This document shows, in pieces, positions 25,595-34,312 of a stretch of 35,889 nucleotides of DNA. This stretch comes from Prevotella sp. 885 (GTDB taxonomy: Bacteria > Bacteroidota > Bacteroidia > Bacteroidales > Bacteroidaceae): positions 1 to 35,889 of the forward strand of contig NZ_NOVE01000038.1 of assembly GCF_002265625.1 (NCBI RefSeq), given 5' to 3'. Below the pieces are notes generated by a model. That model saw only the letters and a program-made list of their open reading frames with translations, was not told the origin of the DNA and made no database searches. Positions within the stretch are counted from its first letter, which is position 1. Every line of letters begins with the position of its first letter. A program made the translations under genes and the position numbers.

Positions 25595-25618
25595 CTTTTC
25601 ATTTAATGGTATTGCAGC

Positions 25619-26668
25619 TTACTTCTCCTCGTACTCAGGACGGAGCTTGCGTACGGTTTCGGCGGCACGCCACATTTCCTTGTCGTGCATGGCCTTGAGC
25701 TCGGCGTTGAGCTTCTCGCGGTAGTCGGGCTGTGAGTTAGAGTCGATGGAAATCTGTGCTTCCTGACCTGTCTTTACAGAGAGATAGAGCCATTCCATGA
25801 CGGGCTTGATGGCCTCACGGAAACGTGGAGCCCAGTCGAGAGCACCGCGCTGTGCTGTGGTGGAGCAGTTGGCGTACATCCAGTCCATACCCTTCTCTGC
25901 GAAGAGCGGCATAAGGCTCTGTGTCATCTCCTCTACAGTCTCGTTGAAAGCCTCAGAAGGAGAGTGACCGTGCTCGCGGAGCACCTCGTACTGTGCCTCG
26001 AAGAGACCCTCCATAGCACCCATCAGCGAACCACGCTCACCGGTAAGGTCGGATGTAGCCTCGCGCTGGAATGTGGTCTTGAAGAGGTAGCCGGCGCCGA
26101 TGCCGATACCGAAGGCAAGTGTCTTGTCCTCTGCCTTGCCTGATGCGTCCTGATAAACAGCGTATGAGCAGTTGAGTCCGCGACCCTCAAGGAACATTGT
26201 GCGGAGCGATGTGCCCGAACCCTTCGGTGCCACCATGATGACATCCACGTCAGCAGGAGGAACCACGCCGGTGCGGTCGTTCCAGTTAATGGCGAATCCG
26301 TGTGAGTAATAGAGTGTCTTGCCGGCAGTAAGATACTGCTTGATTTTAGGCCATACGGCTATCTGACCTGCGTCAGAGAGGAGCATGCAGATGATGGTGC
26401 CCTTCTGGGCTGCCTCTTCGATGGAGAAAAGAGTCTCGCCCGGAACCCATCCGTCAGCCACTGCCTTGTCGTATGTCTTGCCCGGACGCTGTCCGACGAT
26501 GACATTGAAGCCGTTGTCGCGGAGGTTGCCAGCCTGACCAGGACCCTGGATGCCATAACCGAGAATGGCTATTGTCTCGTTCTTAAGAACCTCACGTGCT
26601 TTCTCCAAAGAGAACTCTTTGCTGGTGACTACTGTCTCTACTACGCCACCGAAATTCATTTCTGCCAT
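25619..26668 (-). CDS. ilvC: Ketol-acid reductoisomerase
   Basis: A 349-residue cytoplasmic enzyme of valine, leucine and isoleucine synthesis. It isomerises and reduces acetolactate or acetohydroxybutyrate using NADPH and magnesium. The Rossmann motif GYGIQGPGQ is at 37-45, with the cofactor-selecting loop GQRPGKTYDKA after it. The magnesium ligands D207 and E211 lie in DLTGERG, and further acidic residues are in FNETVEEM (241-248). The sequence GSGTSLRTMFLEGRG near 150-164 is the form I associate with Bacteroidota enzymes. It is the last gene of the ilv cluster but 143 bases behind the thioesterase gene, and that gap holds a full promoter and a palindrome. It can therefore be made independently of the upstream genes. 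Confidence 0.95.
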   Translation of the reverse strand: MAEMNFGGVVETVVTSKEFSLEKAREVLKNETIAILGYGIQGPGQAGNLRDNGFNVIVGQRPGKTYDKAVADGWVPGETLFSIEEAAQKGTIICMLLSDAGQIAVWPKIKQYLTAGKTLYYSHGFAINWNDRTGVVPPADVDVIMVAPKGSGTSLRTMFLEGRGLNCSYAVYQDASGKAEDKTLAFGIGIGAGYLFKTTFQREATSDLTGERGSLMGAMEGLFEAQYEVLREHGHSPSEAFNETVEEMTQSLMPLFAEKGMDWMYANCSTTAQRGALDWAPRFREAIKPVMEWLYLSVKTGQEAQISIDSNSQPDYREKLNAELKAMHDKEMWRAAETVRKLRPEYEEK

Positions 26669-26744
26669 ATTAGTTAACTGTTGTGCAGCCGGGGTCGTGC
26701 CGCTGTTTATTATTTATTGTTTAATTGAAGATACTCTGCGGTTT

Positions 26745-26761
26745 GTTTACATTATGTAAAC
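26745..26761. promoter_or_regulatory. 17-bp palindrome in the ilvC leader, possible operator
   Basis: GTTTACATTATGTAAAC is a perfect palindrome with a single central base. It lies just downstream of the predicted ilvC start site (about +6 to +22), the usual place for a repressor site. No other copy was noticed in this window. Confidence 0.6.
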
Positions 26762-26772
26762 TGAACCAAATG

Positions 26773-26803
26773 CAAAGTTAATAAAATATCAGATAACACC
26801 AAA
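26773..26803 (-). promoter_or_regulatory. ilvC promoter
   Basis: On the minus strand TTTG (26800-26803) is followed after exactly 19 bases by TAACTTTG (26773-26780). Both boxes and the spacing match the Bacteroidota consensus, making this the best promoter in the window. The leader to the ilvC start would be about 100 bases. Confidence 0.8.
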
Positions 26804-26811
26804 CAAAAGTG

Positions 26812-27585
26812 TCATTCTTTCACAAATTTAACCTTACATCTGCATACTTCCTTTAGGTCTGAGGCGTCCTCTGTGGTCTGTTTCATCACCTGCACGCAGA
26901 ACTCGCCCTCTCCAGCTTCGTCCACAAAGAGATGGAGCTTGTCGCCGCAATGCGACTCTGCCACGTAAGCGATGTCGAAGCGCTGCAGGCGGTTGTGACG
27001 ATAGAAGTCGAGGTCCCATAGGTCGAGGATATGCTCAATGTACTTGACGCTGTTGATGTGTCCGTTGACGTCCACATCACTGTAATAGGTATCGACAATA
27101 CGCTGGCAGCGTGCTTCCTTCGAAAGCTTCACACGCTGGAAGGGCTGTATGGGGCACGGCTTGTCGGTCTCGATATACTTGGTGATGAGTCCGTCGCGCT
27201 CGGCAAGGATGTCCACCGGCTGGCGCGTGTCCGTATCGATCATCGCCCAGATGCTTCGTCCGTAGCCGAGACATTCGCCATTGGTGTCGCGGATGGCATA
27301 GTTGCGGCTGGTGAAGAAGCGCATTACGCCTTCCACCCATGTGTCGACGGTAATGTGGTCGTAAGCCTTCGGCATCTTCTCCATCTCCATCACGAAGCGT
27401 GAGAGCACCCATGTCTTGTGTACGGTGTTGAGATAGTCCATGCCATATCCACGCTCGTTGCTATGGAAGTCGGCTGCATTGAGAAGATGATTGCCGAGAT
27501 GACCGAGGAATATGCGGTTAGAGAAATCGCAATGGAACGGCTCGACGAGGAAATCATAACTTCCAACTTTGCTTAATAGATTCAT
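26812..27585 (-). CDS. Acyl-ACP thioesterase
   Basis: A 257-residue double hotdog protein of the plant FatA/FatB and bacterial acyl-ACP thioesterase family. The second hotdog carries the active-site pattern D172-x-N174-x-H176-x-N178 (DVDVNGHINSVKYIEH) with E184 behind it. It has no signal peptide, so it acts in the cytoplasm, releasing free fatty acids from acyl carrier protein. It sits between ilvN and ilvC on the same strand, 41 bases after ilvN. I recall the same order in other Bacteroidota. A link is plausible because branched-chain keto acids are the precursors of branched-chain fatty acids, but the substrate cannot be read from sequence. Confidence 0.85.
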   Translation of the reverse strand: MNLLSKVGSYDFLVEPFHCDFSNRIFLGHLGNHLLNAADFHSNERGYGMDYLNTVHKTWVLSRFVMEMEKMPKAYDHITVDTWVEGVMRFFTSRNYAIRDTNGECLGYGRSIWAMIDTDTRQPVDILAERDGLITKYIETDKPCPIQPFQRVKLSKEARCQRIVDTYYSDVDVNGHINSVKYIEHILDLWDLDFYRHNRLQRFDIAYVAESHCGDKLHLFVDEAGEGEFCVQVMKQTTEDASDLKEVCRCKVKFVKE

Positions 27586-27626
27586 AGTGTTACTTGAGTT
27601 TTGGGGTTTGCTTATGTTTTTTTCAA

Positions 27627-28160
27627 TTAGATGTCCTTGTTCTTATGGAGGAATTCGGCAAGCGGCTCTTCCGTGCTTCGCGTCACAGCCACTCTACCAG
27701 AGCGCGAGTACTGGAGCAGACAGCCGAAGGCATTGAGCTTGTTGTAAAGATCCTGCACGTCGTCAGTCAGTCCTGCCACCTGCACAGTGGTGTACGTGGG
27801 ATTGACCTCCAGCATACGCGCTCCGCTGCGTCTTATCACGCGCGACACCTCCGGATTTGCCATCAGCGCTGGCGTGGCAATCTTATAGATGGCTATCTCA
27901 TGGATGAAGAGTTCGTCGTCCAGATAATAGTCGGCCTTCACCACGTCTATCTTGCGCTCTATGAGCTTCGTGATTTTCTTTATCTCCTCCTCGTAGCTCC
28001 ATGCGGTGATGGTGTATTTGTGGATGCCGGATACGCTGAACGCGGAGGCATTGATGCTTTCTATGTTGACCTGCTGTCTGGTGAAGACCGCTGACACCTG
28101 ACTGAGGATGCCCGGCACGTTCTCGGAATAGACAAGCAGGGTGTAGAGTTTCTTTTCCAC
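27627..28160 (-). CDS. ilvN: Acetolactate synthase small (regulatory) subunit
   Basis: A 177-residue protein with an N-terminal ACT domain (about 4-75; YTLLVYSENVPGILSQVSAVFTRQQVNIESI) and a C-terminal ALS-type domain. It binds the large subunit IlvB, raises its activity and gives feedback control by valine in known enzymes. The conserved N-terminal glycine-containing loop (ENVPGILSQV) that forms the valine site in other IlvN/IlvH proteins is present, so feedback is likely. The gene follows ilvB by 30 bases. Confidence 0.93.
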   Translation of the reverse strand: MEKKLYTLLVYSENVPGILSQVSAVFTRQQVNIESINASAFSVSGIHKYTITAWSYEEEIKKITKLIERKIDVVKADYYLDDELFIHEIAIYKIATPALMANPEVSRVIRRSGARMLEVNPTYTTVQVAGLTDDVQDLYNKLNAFGCLLQYSRSGRVAVTRSTEEPLAEFLHKNKDI

Positions 28161-28190
28161 TTTCTTTAATGTGTTAAGTTTGACATTTCC

Positions 28191-29900
28191 CTATAGATTC
28201 ACTTCGAGCAGCATCTCGTCCACGCTTTTTCCCGGAGGCGTCATAGGCAGCACGTTGTCTTCCTCCTTCACGGCACACTCAAGGATGAACGGTCCGGGGG
28301 TGGTGAGCATACGCTCCACCTCACGCTTCAGATCGTCGCGCGTTATGGCCACGCCGTAATTGATGGCATAACCGTCGGCTATGGTGCGATAGTCAGGATT
28401 GAGCATTCGTGTGAACGACTTGCGCTTGTTGAAGAACATGTCCTGCCATTGTCTTACGTTGCCGAGATAGTTGTTGTTGAGGAGGATTACCTTCACGGGA
28501 GCTTGCTGCTCCATGATGGTACCAAGCTCCTGTATGCTCATCTGGAACGATCCGTCGCCGGTGAAGAGGCAGATGGTGCGGTCGGGTGCGCCGAAGGTGG
28601 CTCCAACGGCAGCCGGCAGTCCGAAGCCCATGGTGCCGAGTCCGCCACTCGTCACGACGCTGAGCTTGCGACGATAATGGAAATAGCGGCATGAGAACAG
28701 CTGATTCTGACCCACGTCGTTGACGAGAACAGCCTCGCCGTGCGAAGCCTCAGCCACTACGTTGACCACCTCGCCCATGAGCAGCGGGCCTTCGGTGGGA
28801 TGGATGGCAGGCTCGATGACGCGGCGGCGCTCCTCATCCCAGTAAGGACGGAAACTCTCTATCCATTCACGATGGCTGTTCTTATTGAGGAGGCGCGTAA
28901 TGGCTGGCAACGAAACCTTGCAGTCGCCCACCACGGACACGTCGGTCTTCACCACCTTGTCTATCTCAACGTTGTCTATGTCGAGGTGTATGATTTTAGC
29001 CTGCTTGGCGTACGTATCGAGTCTGCCCGTGTCGCGATCGCTGAAACGCATACCAATGGCTATTATTACGTCAGCTTTCTGCGTCAATACGTTCGGAGCC
29101 AGATTGCCGTGCATGCCGAGCATACCCATATTGAGGGGATGGTCGGTGGGCAGGGCTGAGAGTCCGAGCATAGTGCGTGCCGCAGGGATGTCTGCCTTCT
29201 CAAGGAACTGGCGCAGCTCTTCCTGTGCTCCGCCAAGCTCAACGCCGTGTCCGACGAGTGCCAAGGGGCGCTCTGCACGGTTTATCAGACTGGCAGCGGC
29301 TGCCACATGGTCGTCCTGAATGTGCGGATAAGGCTCGTAACTGCGTACGGACGTCACCTTCACTGGGCGCCATCCGCACTTCTGCACTTGCGCACTCTTA
29401 GGGAAGTCGAGCACCACGGGGCCCGGACGACCGGAGCGGGCAATATAGAAGGCGCGGCTTACAGCCCACGAAATATCCTCCGGACGACGTATCTGATAGC
29501 TCCACTTGGTTATGGGCTGCGTCATTCCGACGAAGTCGACCTCCTGAAAGGCGTCGGTACCAAGGGCTTCGGTGCCCACCTGTCCGGCAATGACCACGAT
29601 AGGAGTGGAATCAATCATCGCGTCAGCAATACCCGTAAGCGTGTTTGTGGCTCCCGGACCGCTGGTGACGATGCACACTCCCACCTCACCACTGACTCTC
29701 GAAAAGCCCTCCGCAGCATGAGCGGCGGCTTGCTCGTGGCGCACAAGGATATGATTGAACACCTTATTGTCGCCACGCGTATAATCGTAAAGAGCATCGA
29801 AGGTGGGCATTATGGCTCCACCCGGATAGCCGAAGATGGTCTTGACACCCTCGTTCTGAAGGGCACGCATCAGGGCTTCTGCTCCTGTTATCTGTTTCAT
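28191..29900 (-). CDS. ilvB: Acetolactate synthase large (catalytic) subunit
   Basis: A 569-residue thiamine diphosphate enzyme with the three usual domains. E56 in VRHEQAAAHAAEG is the glutamate that activates the cofactor. GDG (448-450) through NNN (475-477) is the thiamine diphosphate and magnesium motif, and the middle FAD-type domain spans about 190-340. It joins two pyruvates to acetolactate, or pyruvate and 2-oxobutyrate to acetohydroxybutyrate, the first common step of branched-chain amino acid synthesis. It lies 23 bases after ilvD and 30 before ilvN. Its length is normal for the family. Confidence 0.95.
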   Translation of the reverse strand: MKQITGAEALMRALQNEGVKTIFGYPGGAIMPTFDALYDYTRGDNKVFNHILVRHEQAAAHAAEGFSRVSGEVGVCIVTSGPGATNTLTGIADAMIDSTPIVVIAGQVGTEALGTDAFQEVDFVGMTQPITKWSYQIRRPEDISWAVSRAFYIARSGRPGPVVLDFPKSAQVQKCGWRPVKVTSVRSYEPYPHIQDDHVAAAASLINRAERPLALVGHGVELGGAQEELRQFLEKADIPAARTMLGLSALPTDHPLNMGMLGMHGNLAPNVLTQKADVIIAIGMRFSDRDTGRLDTYAKQAKIIHLDIDNVEIDKVVKTDVSVVGDCKVSLPAITRLLNKNSHREWIESFRPYWDEERRRVIEPAIHPTEGPLLMGEVVNVVAEASHGEAVLVNDVGQNQLFSCRYFHYRRKLSVVTSGGLGTMGFGLPAAVGATFGAPDRTICLFTGDGSFQMSIQELGTIMEQQAPVKVILLNNNYLGNVRQWQDMFFNKRKSFTRMLNPDYRTIADGYAINYGVAITRDDLKREVERMLTTPGPFILECAVKEEDNVLPMTPPGKSVDEMLLEVNL

Positions 29901-29923
29901 AAGAATATAGGCAATTTAAAAGA

Positions 29924-31723
29924 TTATATGATTCGAACTCCTCCCTTGTCTGCCGAGCTGACGCTCTGCGCATAAGCTCTGAGAGCCTTGCTGACCTTAC
30001 GGTCGCGCGTCAGCGGCTGCTGCGGACGTGCTGCGAGTTCGTCATCGGAGAGGCGTACGTTAATGGTGCGTGCGGGGATGTCGATGTCGATGATGTCGCC
30101 GTCCTTCACCTTGCCGATGTTGCCACCGGCTGCTGCCTCAGGCGAAATATGACCGATGCTGAGTCCGGAGGTTCCGCCGGAGAAGCGTCCGTCGGTGATA
30201 AGGGCGCACTCCTTTCCAAGATGGCGACTCTTGATGTAGGACGTAGGATAAAGCATCTCCTGCATTCCCGGTCCACCCTTTGGACCTTCGTGTGTGATGA
30301 CTACGCAGTCGCCACTCTGCACCTTTCCTCCGAGGATGCCCTCGCAGGCTGCTTCCTGAGAATCGAAGACGCGTGCGGGTCCGCTGAATTTCCAGATGTC
30401 GGGGTCGACACCTGCTGTCTTGACCACGCAACCGTCCTGAGCGATGTTGCCGAAGAGCACAGCCAGACCGCCGTCCTTCGTGTAAGCATGCTCAAGTGAG
30501 CGGATGCATCCATGTTCACGATCCGTGTCGAGCGATTCCCACTGGGCGTCTTGGCTGCCCATCTGCGTGGAGAACTTACGGCCGGGTGCGCTATGATAGA
30601 TGCGGCTTGCCTCTTCCTGTATGTTATCGCCCGTGATGTCGTAGGCGCTCATAGCCTCAGCAAGGGTGGTGCCGTCAACACGACGTACCGAACCGTCGAC
30701 GAGTCCGCCACGATTCAGCTCGTTCATAATGCCAAGTATGCCACCGGCACGATTGCACTCCTGCACGCTGTACTTCTGCGTGTTCGGTGCCAACTTGCAA
30801 AGGCAGGGGACATGACGACTGAGGCGGTCGATGTCTGCCATCGTAAAGTCTACGCCTCCCTCCTGCGCCACAGCAAGAAGATGGAGGACGGTGTTGGTGC
30901 TGCCGCCCATAGCAATGTCGAGCGTCATGGCATTGAGGAACGCCTCACGGGTGGCAATGCTGCGCGGAAGAACCGAGTCGTCGCCATCCTCATAGTAAGC
31001 AAGGGCGTTCTTCACAATCTGACGTGCTGCGTCGCGGAAAAGACGGACACGGTTGGCGTGTGTGGCAAGGATGGTGCCGTTGCCGGGCAAAGCCAGTCCG
31101 ATGGCTTCGGTGAGAGAGTTCATCGAGTTGGCGGTGAACATTCCTGAGCAACTACCGCAACCCGGACATGCGCAACTCTCAAGCTTCTGCAGATCGGCAT
31201 CATCCACACTCGTGTCGGCACCCTTTATCATTGCAGTAACAAGGTCGGCGTTCTCGCCGTGCCAACGTCCTGCCTCCATCGGACCTCCAGAGCAGAAGAC
31301 CGTAGGTATGTTGAGACGCATGGAAGCCATGAGCATTCCCGGCGTGACCTTGTCGCAATTAGAAATGCAAATCATAGCATCAGCCTTATGCGCATTAACC
31401 ATATACTCCACAGAGTCGGCAATGATGTCGCGTGAAGGCAGCGAATAGAGCATGCCGTCGTGTCCCATGGCAATACCGTCATCGATGGCAATAGTGTTGA
31501 ATTCTGCAGCATAGCATCCCATGCTCTCAATCTCTTTCTTTACTATCTGACCTATCTCATGCAGATGCGTATGACCAGGTACGAACTGTGTAAACGAGTT
31601 GACGATGGCAATGATGGGCTTTCCGAACTGTTCGTGCTTCATACCCGCTGCCACCCAAAGGGCTCTCGCTCCAGCCATACGACGACCTTCCGTACATACT
31701 GCGCTTCTCAACTGATGTTTCAT
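29924..31723 (-). CDS. ilvD: Dihydroxy-acid dehydratase
   Basis: Starting at the ATG at 31723 gives 599 residues beginning [22 protein letters not shown]. An upstream in-frame ATG at 31771 lies before the predicted promoter's -7 box and can be excluded if that promoter is used. The enzyme dehydrates dihydroxy-isovalerate and its homologue using an iron-sulphur cluster. Cluster cysteines C123 ([10 protein letters not shown]) and C192 ([11 protein letters not shown]) are visible. A third cysteine found near residue 50 of other forms is absent, as in the E. coli enzyme, where [11 protein letters not shown] has the same sequence. The serine-containing [15 protein letters not shown] motif is near the C-terminus. 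It is the first gene of the operon. Confidence 0.95.
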   Translation of the reverse strand: MKHQLRSAVCTEGRRMAGARALWVAAGMKHEQFGKPIIAIVNSFTQFVPGHTHLHEIGQIVKKEIESMGCYAAEFNTIAIDDGIAMGHDGMLYSLPSRDIIADSVEYMVNAHKADAMICISNCDKVTPGMLMASMRLNIPTVFCSGGPMEAGRWHGENADLVTAMIKGADTSVDDADLQKLESCACPGCGSCSGMFTANSMNSLTEAIGLALPGNGTILATHANRVRLFRDAARQIVKNALAYYEDGDDSVLPRSIATREAFLNAMTLDIAMGGSTNTVLHLLAVAQEGGVDFTMADIDRLSRHVPCLCKLAPNTQKYSVQECNRAGGILGIMNELNRGGLVDGSVRRVDGTTLAEAMSAYDITGDNIQEEASRIYHSAPGRKFSTQMGSQDAQWESLDTDREHGCIRSLEHAYTKDGGLAVLFGNIAQDGCVVKTAGVDPDIWKFSGPARVFDSQEAACEGILGGKVQSGDCVVITHEGPKGGPGMQEMLYPTSYIKSRHLGKECALITDGRFSGGTSGLSIGHISPEAAAGGNIGKVKDGDIIDIDIPARTINVRLSDDELAARPQQPLTRDRKVSKALRAYAQSVSSADKGGVRII

Positions 31724-31751
31724 TTGCGTGTTTTTGATAATTAAATTGCTG

Positions 31752-31784
31752 CAAAGGTAAAGAGTTTTCACAAAACAGCCAACT
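31752..31784 (-). promoter_or_regulatory. Promoter of the ilvD operon
   Basis: TACCTTTG on the minus strand (31752-31759) matches TAnnTTTG, and a TTG lies about 20 bases upstream. The leader is about 25 bases, which supports the ATG at 31723 as the ilvD start. No leader-peptide run of Ile, Leu or Val codons and no T-box could be seen. Confidence 0.6.
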
Positions 31785-31887
31785 AATATGTACGTTTTTT
31801 AAGGGTTTTAAGAACATGTTTGGTGCTAAACCGAACAAAAGCTTACCATACGTCAACAATATGGCACAAACGCTATTTATTTGCGCA

Positions 31888-33138
31888 TTATTGCTTATTG
31901 AGGATTTTCTTACCGTCCACAATGACTATTCCCTTGCTGTGTAAGAAGGTCTTTCTGCCGGACAAGTCGTAAGCGACTGTAGGATTAGACGTAATGGTTG
32001 GGGCATCAATGGATGTCTCCACATTAACGGAATAGACGTTTTGAGCGGCAGCACCAGTAAGAGTGGTGGAGGATTTTACGTCGGGAAGGACAAAGTAAGC
32101 ACGCATTGCCTTAAACTGTCCTTCCCCATTGGGCGTGACAAGGCGCGTGCCGTCGGAGCTGATAAAGCGTGTGGAGCCATTAGCCTTTAGAAGGACTGGG
32201 GAGAATGTGCCCTGAAAACTGTAGCTATTATAGTTTGCATTGACGGTCACAACTTTAGGTTCAGCTGCTTCTATCTCACGATTTAAGAATACGGGATTGA
32301 TGATATCGCCGCCTTCCACCTTTATTATATAAGGCTCGCCGGCAATAATCTCCCTCACACGACTGAACGAAAACTCCACCTTATCGGATTCTTTACTGAT
32401 GGCTCTCACTAATCGCATGACCGCAACGCCGGGTAACGACTGGCTGAGGTCGTCACTGTTAAGGCTGAACGGGAGGCAAAGCGAATAGAATCCGCCATCG
32501 GCAACGAAGGTTCGCTCAAGGCGGACACTCTCCACCAGGCAGCCTGAAGCTTCCTTCAGAGCCGGTGTGTTGTCAGCATCCTCGCTGAGTGTGAGGGAAG
32601 CCATACGGCGGACACGACGATAAATCTGGATATGCTCCTGCGAATCGTCGTACAAATAGCAGCCAAACTTACCTTTAGGATTATACTTCAAGTATTTATA
32701 GTTCTTTACGCCAAACTCTATTATGGCGTTTCCGTCAGCATTTACCATTACTTCTGCCAAATTGCTCTTTGCCTTTGGCTTGTCGCTGCTGAAAGACAAC
32801 TCATAGCTTACACGTGAAGAAGCCCACAGCCAGCCTTTCTCTTCATTCTTGAAACTCCACGATGATCCACTCTTCTCCATAACGAACACCGCCACGCTGT
32901 CGTTATTAACTTCTACGGCAGCGCCATTCTGCAATACGTCTACGTGGCATGACTTGATGTAAGGTGAGGCTTCGTACTTGCTTATTGCAGCACAATAATC
33001 GCGGCTGACAATGACCACCTCGTCGCCAACATGGAGTTGAGAAGCATTTGTGACAAGACAGAACTGATTGTCCGATTCGGCAAAAGCCTGCAAAAGGCAA
33101 AGCGAAAACATAAGGAAAAAAGCGCAGAGTCGTTTCAT
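31888..33138 (-). CDS. Secreted protein of unknown function with sorting-like C-terminus
   Basis: A 416-residue protein with a signal peptide (MKRLCAFFLMFSLCLLQAFA). The body is predominantly beta and has no enzyme motif I recognise. The second half (about 200-370) has features common in large Prevotella surface proteins: a GGFYSLCLPF segment, GEPYIIKVEGG and MRAYFVLPD. The C-terminus YDLSGRKTFLHSKGIVIVDGKKILNK matches the tail of the alpha-amylase in this window (YDLQGRQ...GKKIVVK). The tail suggests a shared export or anchoring route, perhaps type IX secretion. The gene follows the endonuclease-family gene by 62 bases on the same strand and may be co-transcribed with it. Confidence 0.75.
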   Translation of the reverse strand: MKRLCAFFLMFSLCLLQAFAESDNQFCLVTNASQLHVGDEVVIVSRDYCAAISKYEASPYIKSCHVDVLQNGAAVEVNNDSVAVFVMEKSGSSWSFKNEEKGWLWASSRVSYELSFSSDKPKAKSNLAEVMVNADGNAIIEFGVKNYKYLKYNPKGKFGCYLYDDSQEHIQIYRRVRRMASLTLSEDADNTPALKEASGCLVESVRLERTFVADGGFYSLCLPFSLNSDDLSQSLPGVAVMRLVRAISKESDKVEFSFSRVREIIAGEPYIIKVEGGDIINPVFLNREIEAAEPKVVTVNANYNSYSFQGTFSPVLLKANGSTRFISSDGTRLVTPNGEGQFKAMRAYFVLPDVKSSTTLTGAAAQNVYSVNVETSIDAPTITSNPTVAYDLSGRKTFLHSKGIVIVDGKKILNKQ

Positions 33139-33200
33139 AGGATATTGTTATGATGGGTTTGACGGATAAGATGATGACGGGGTTGATAGAGGATTGGTTG

Positions 33201-34193
33201 TTATTCTGGCTGGCGCCATTTTGCCACAAGCGGCAGATGGTCGCTGAAACCGTCCATATAACGCGGTCCGAGATAATTGCGGCGTGGCTTCACACCACCA
33301 TATTTCTCGTCGGGAACAAGAAGGAACGGGGCGTCATAAACACAGCATGACAGCATGCGGGAGGCAAGCGAAGGGCTTACAAGTATATGGTCGAGGCTGC
33401 CCCACTCTCCCTGATAACGATACGTTCCCTTTGCACCGTTATGTCCTTTGGCATCTGCCGACACGTCCGTGAAGCCACGATTACGAATCATAAGCAGACT
33501 CTTCGACTTGGAATAGTCATTAAAGTCGCCCGCTATAACGATGTTGGCGTCGGGCGAAACAGCCTTTATGGAGTCAGCAAGGGCGCAGACTGTCTTTGCT
33601 GCAGCCATTCGGAATGGCCGCGAAAGCATCTCCCCTCCCCTACGACTGGGAAAATGCACCGCCATGACATGCAGCGTATCGCGTCCCCATACAAGTCCCT
33701 TTGCGTACAGAACGTCTCGTGTGGGACGCATGCCCTTCACTCTCTGCACGCTCACAGCCCTGCTTTCGAGCAGCCAGAATGTGTAAGGCGAATAGAGAAG
33801 CGCTACGTCGATGCCGCGCTCGTCGTCGGACTGCGTCATTACATACTCATAACTGGCGTTTCTGAGCAGCGAACGCTTGGTGAGATCGCGCAGAACGCTG
33901 TCGTTCTCCACCTCGCACAGAGCTACGAGGTCAGGCAGTTTCCAATTCCATCCGCTGCTATCTCCTTTCTCCTTATCTTTCAGATCCTCCCCACAACGGT
34001 CCTCGCCGCAAGCTATGATGGTCTGACCGATGCGGTCAAGCTTGCGCCAATAACGATATGGCGTCCAGTGATAAGAGCCTTCAGGAAGAAACTCCGTGTC
34101 GTTCTTCAGTGAGTCATGACGGCAGTCGAAGAGATTCTCGCAGTTTAGTTCCACGAATGTGAAGACGGAGATTAGCAGCAGGGAGAATGTCAT
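33201..34193 (-). CDS. Endonuclease/exonuclease/phosphatase-family protein, probably exported
   Basis: A 330-residue protein of the metal-dependent EEP fold. Expected residues are visible: N17 and E19 in LNCENLFD, E94 in ALCEVEN, H180 in VHFPSR, D223 and N225 in AGDFNDY, D268 in SLDHILV and D318-H319 in GFSDHLPLV. The fold cleaves phosphodiesters of nucleic acids or phosphates of lipids and sugars; this sequence does not tell which. The first 14 residues are hydrophobic and may be a short signal peptide, but they run straight into the fold, so cellular location is uncertain. It lies between the OmpA-like gene and the secreted protein, all leftward. Confidence 0.88.
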   Translation of the reverse strand: MTFSLLLISVFTFVELNCENLFDCRHDSLKNDTEFLPEGSYHWTPYRYWRKLDRIGQTIIACGEDRCGEDLKDKEKGDSSGWNWKLPDLVALCEVENDSVLRDLTKRSLLRNASYEYVMTQSDDERGIDVALLYSPYTFWLLESRAVSVQRVKGMRPTRDVLYAKGLVWGRDTLHVMAVHFPSRRGGEMLSRPFRMAAAKTVCALADSIKAVSPDANIVIAGDFNDYSKSKSLLMIRNRGFTDVSADAKGHNGAKGTYRYQGEWGSLDHILVSPSLASRMLSCCVYDAPFLLVPDEKYGGVKPRRNYLGPRYMDGFSDHLPLVAKWRQPE

Positions 34194-34246
34194 ATAAAGA
34201 AGAAGGTTAGGCGTTTTATTGTATGTGGTTGTCTTTCAATGTAAGC

Positions 34247-34282
34247 GGGCAGCCACTCCATCATTGCGAGGAATGGCTGCCC
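34247..34282 (-). terminator. Hairpin after the OmpA-like gene
   Basis: Perfect 9-base stem GGGCAGCCA (34247-34255) with TGGCTGCCC (34274-34282), 31 bases past the stop of the OmpA-like gene. It lacks a T run on the minus strand, so it may end transcription only partly, or protect the mRNA end. Confidence 0.55.
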
Positions 34283-34312
34283 TTGTTATGCTTGCATATA
34301 TTTGCAGAATGA

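Larger units (their letters stand above)
24580..25618. other. 1-kb repeat-rich intergenic region between convergent genes
   Basis: No credible gene. Short open frames here are made of repeats. Contents: an inverted-repeat-bounded element (24620-25065) with a branched hairpin structure, an inverted pair and direct repeat copy B inside; a hairpin (25083-25102); an inverted repeat (25122-25189); a 100-bp palindrome (25281-25380); and a second hairpin copy that also serves as the ilvC terminator (25537-25594). Confidence 0.8.

Noticed and set aside
31724..31771. Longer start for ilvD at 31771
   Set aside because: The predicted -7 box at 31752-31759 lies within this extension, and homologous enzymes begin at MKHQLRS-like sequence.
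31724..31887. Attenuator leader peptide or T-box upstream of ilvD
   Set aside because: The leader is about 25 bases, with no run of Ile, Leu or Val codons and no T-box or terminator/antiterminator pair.
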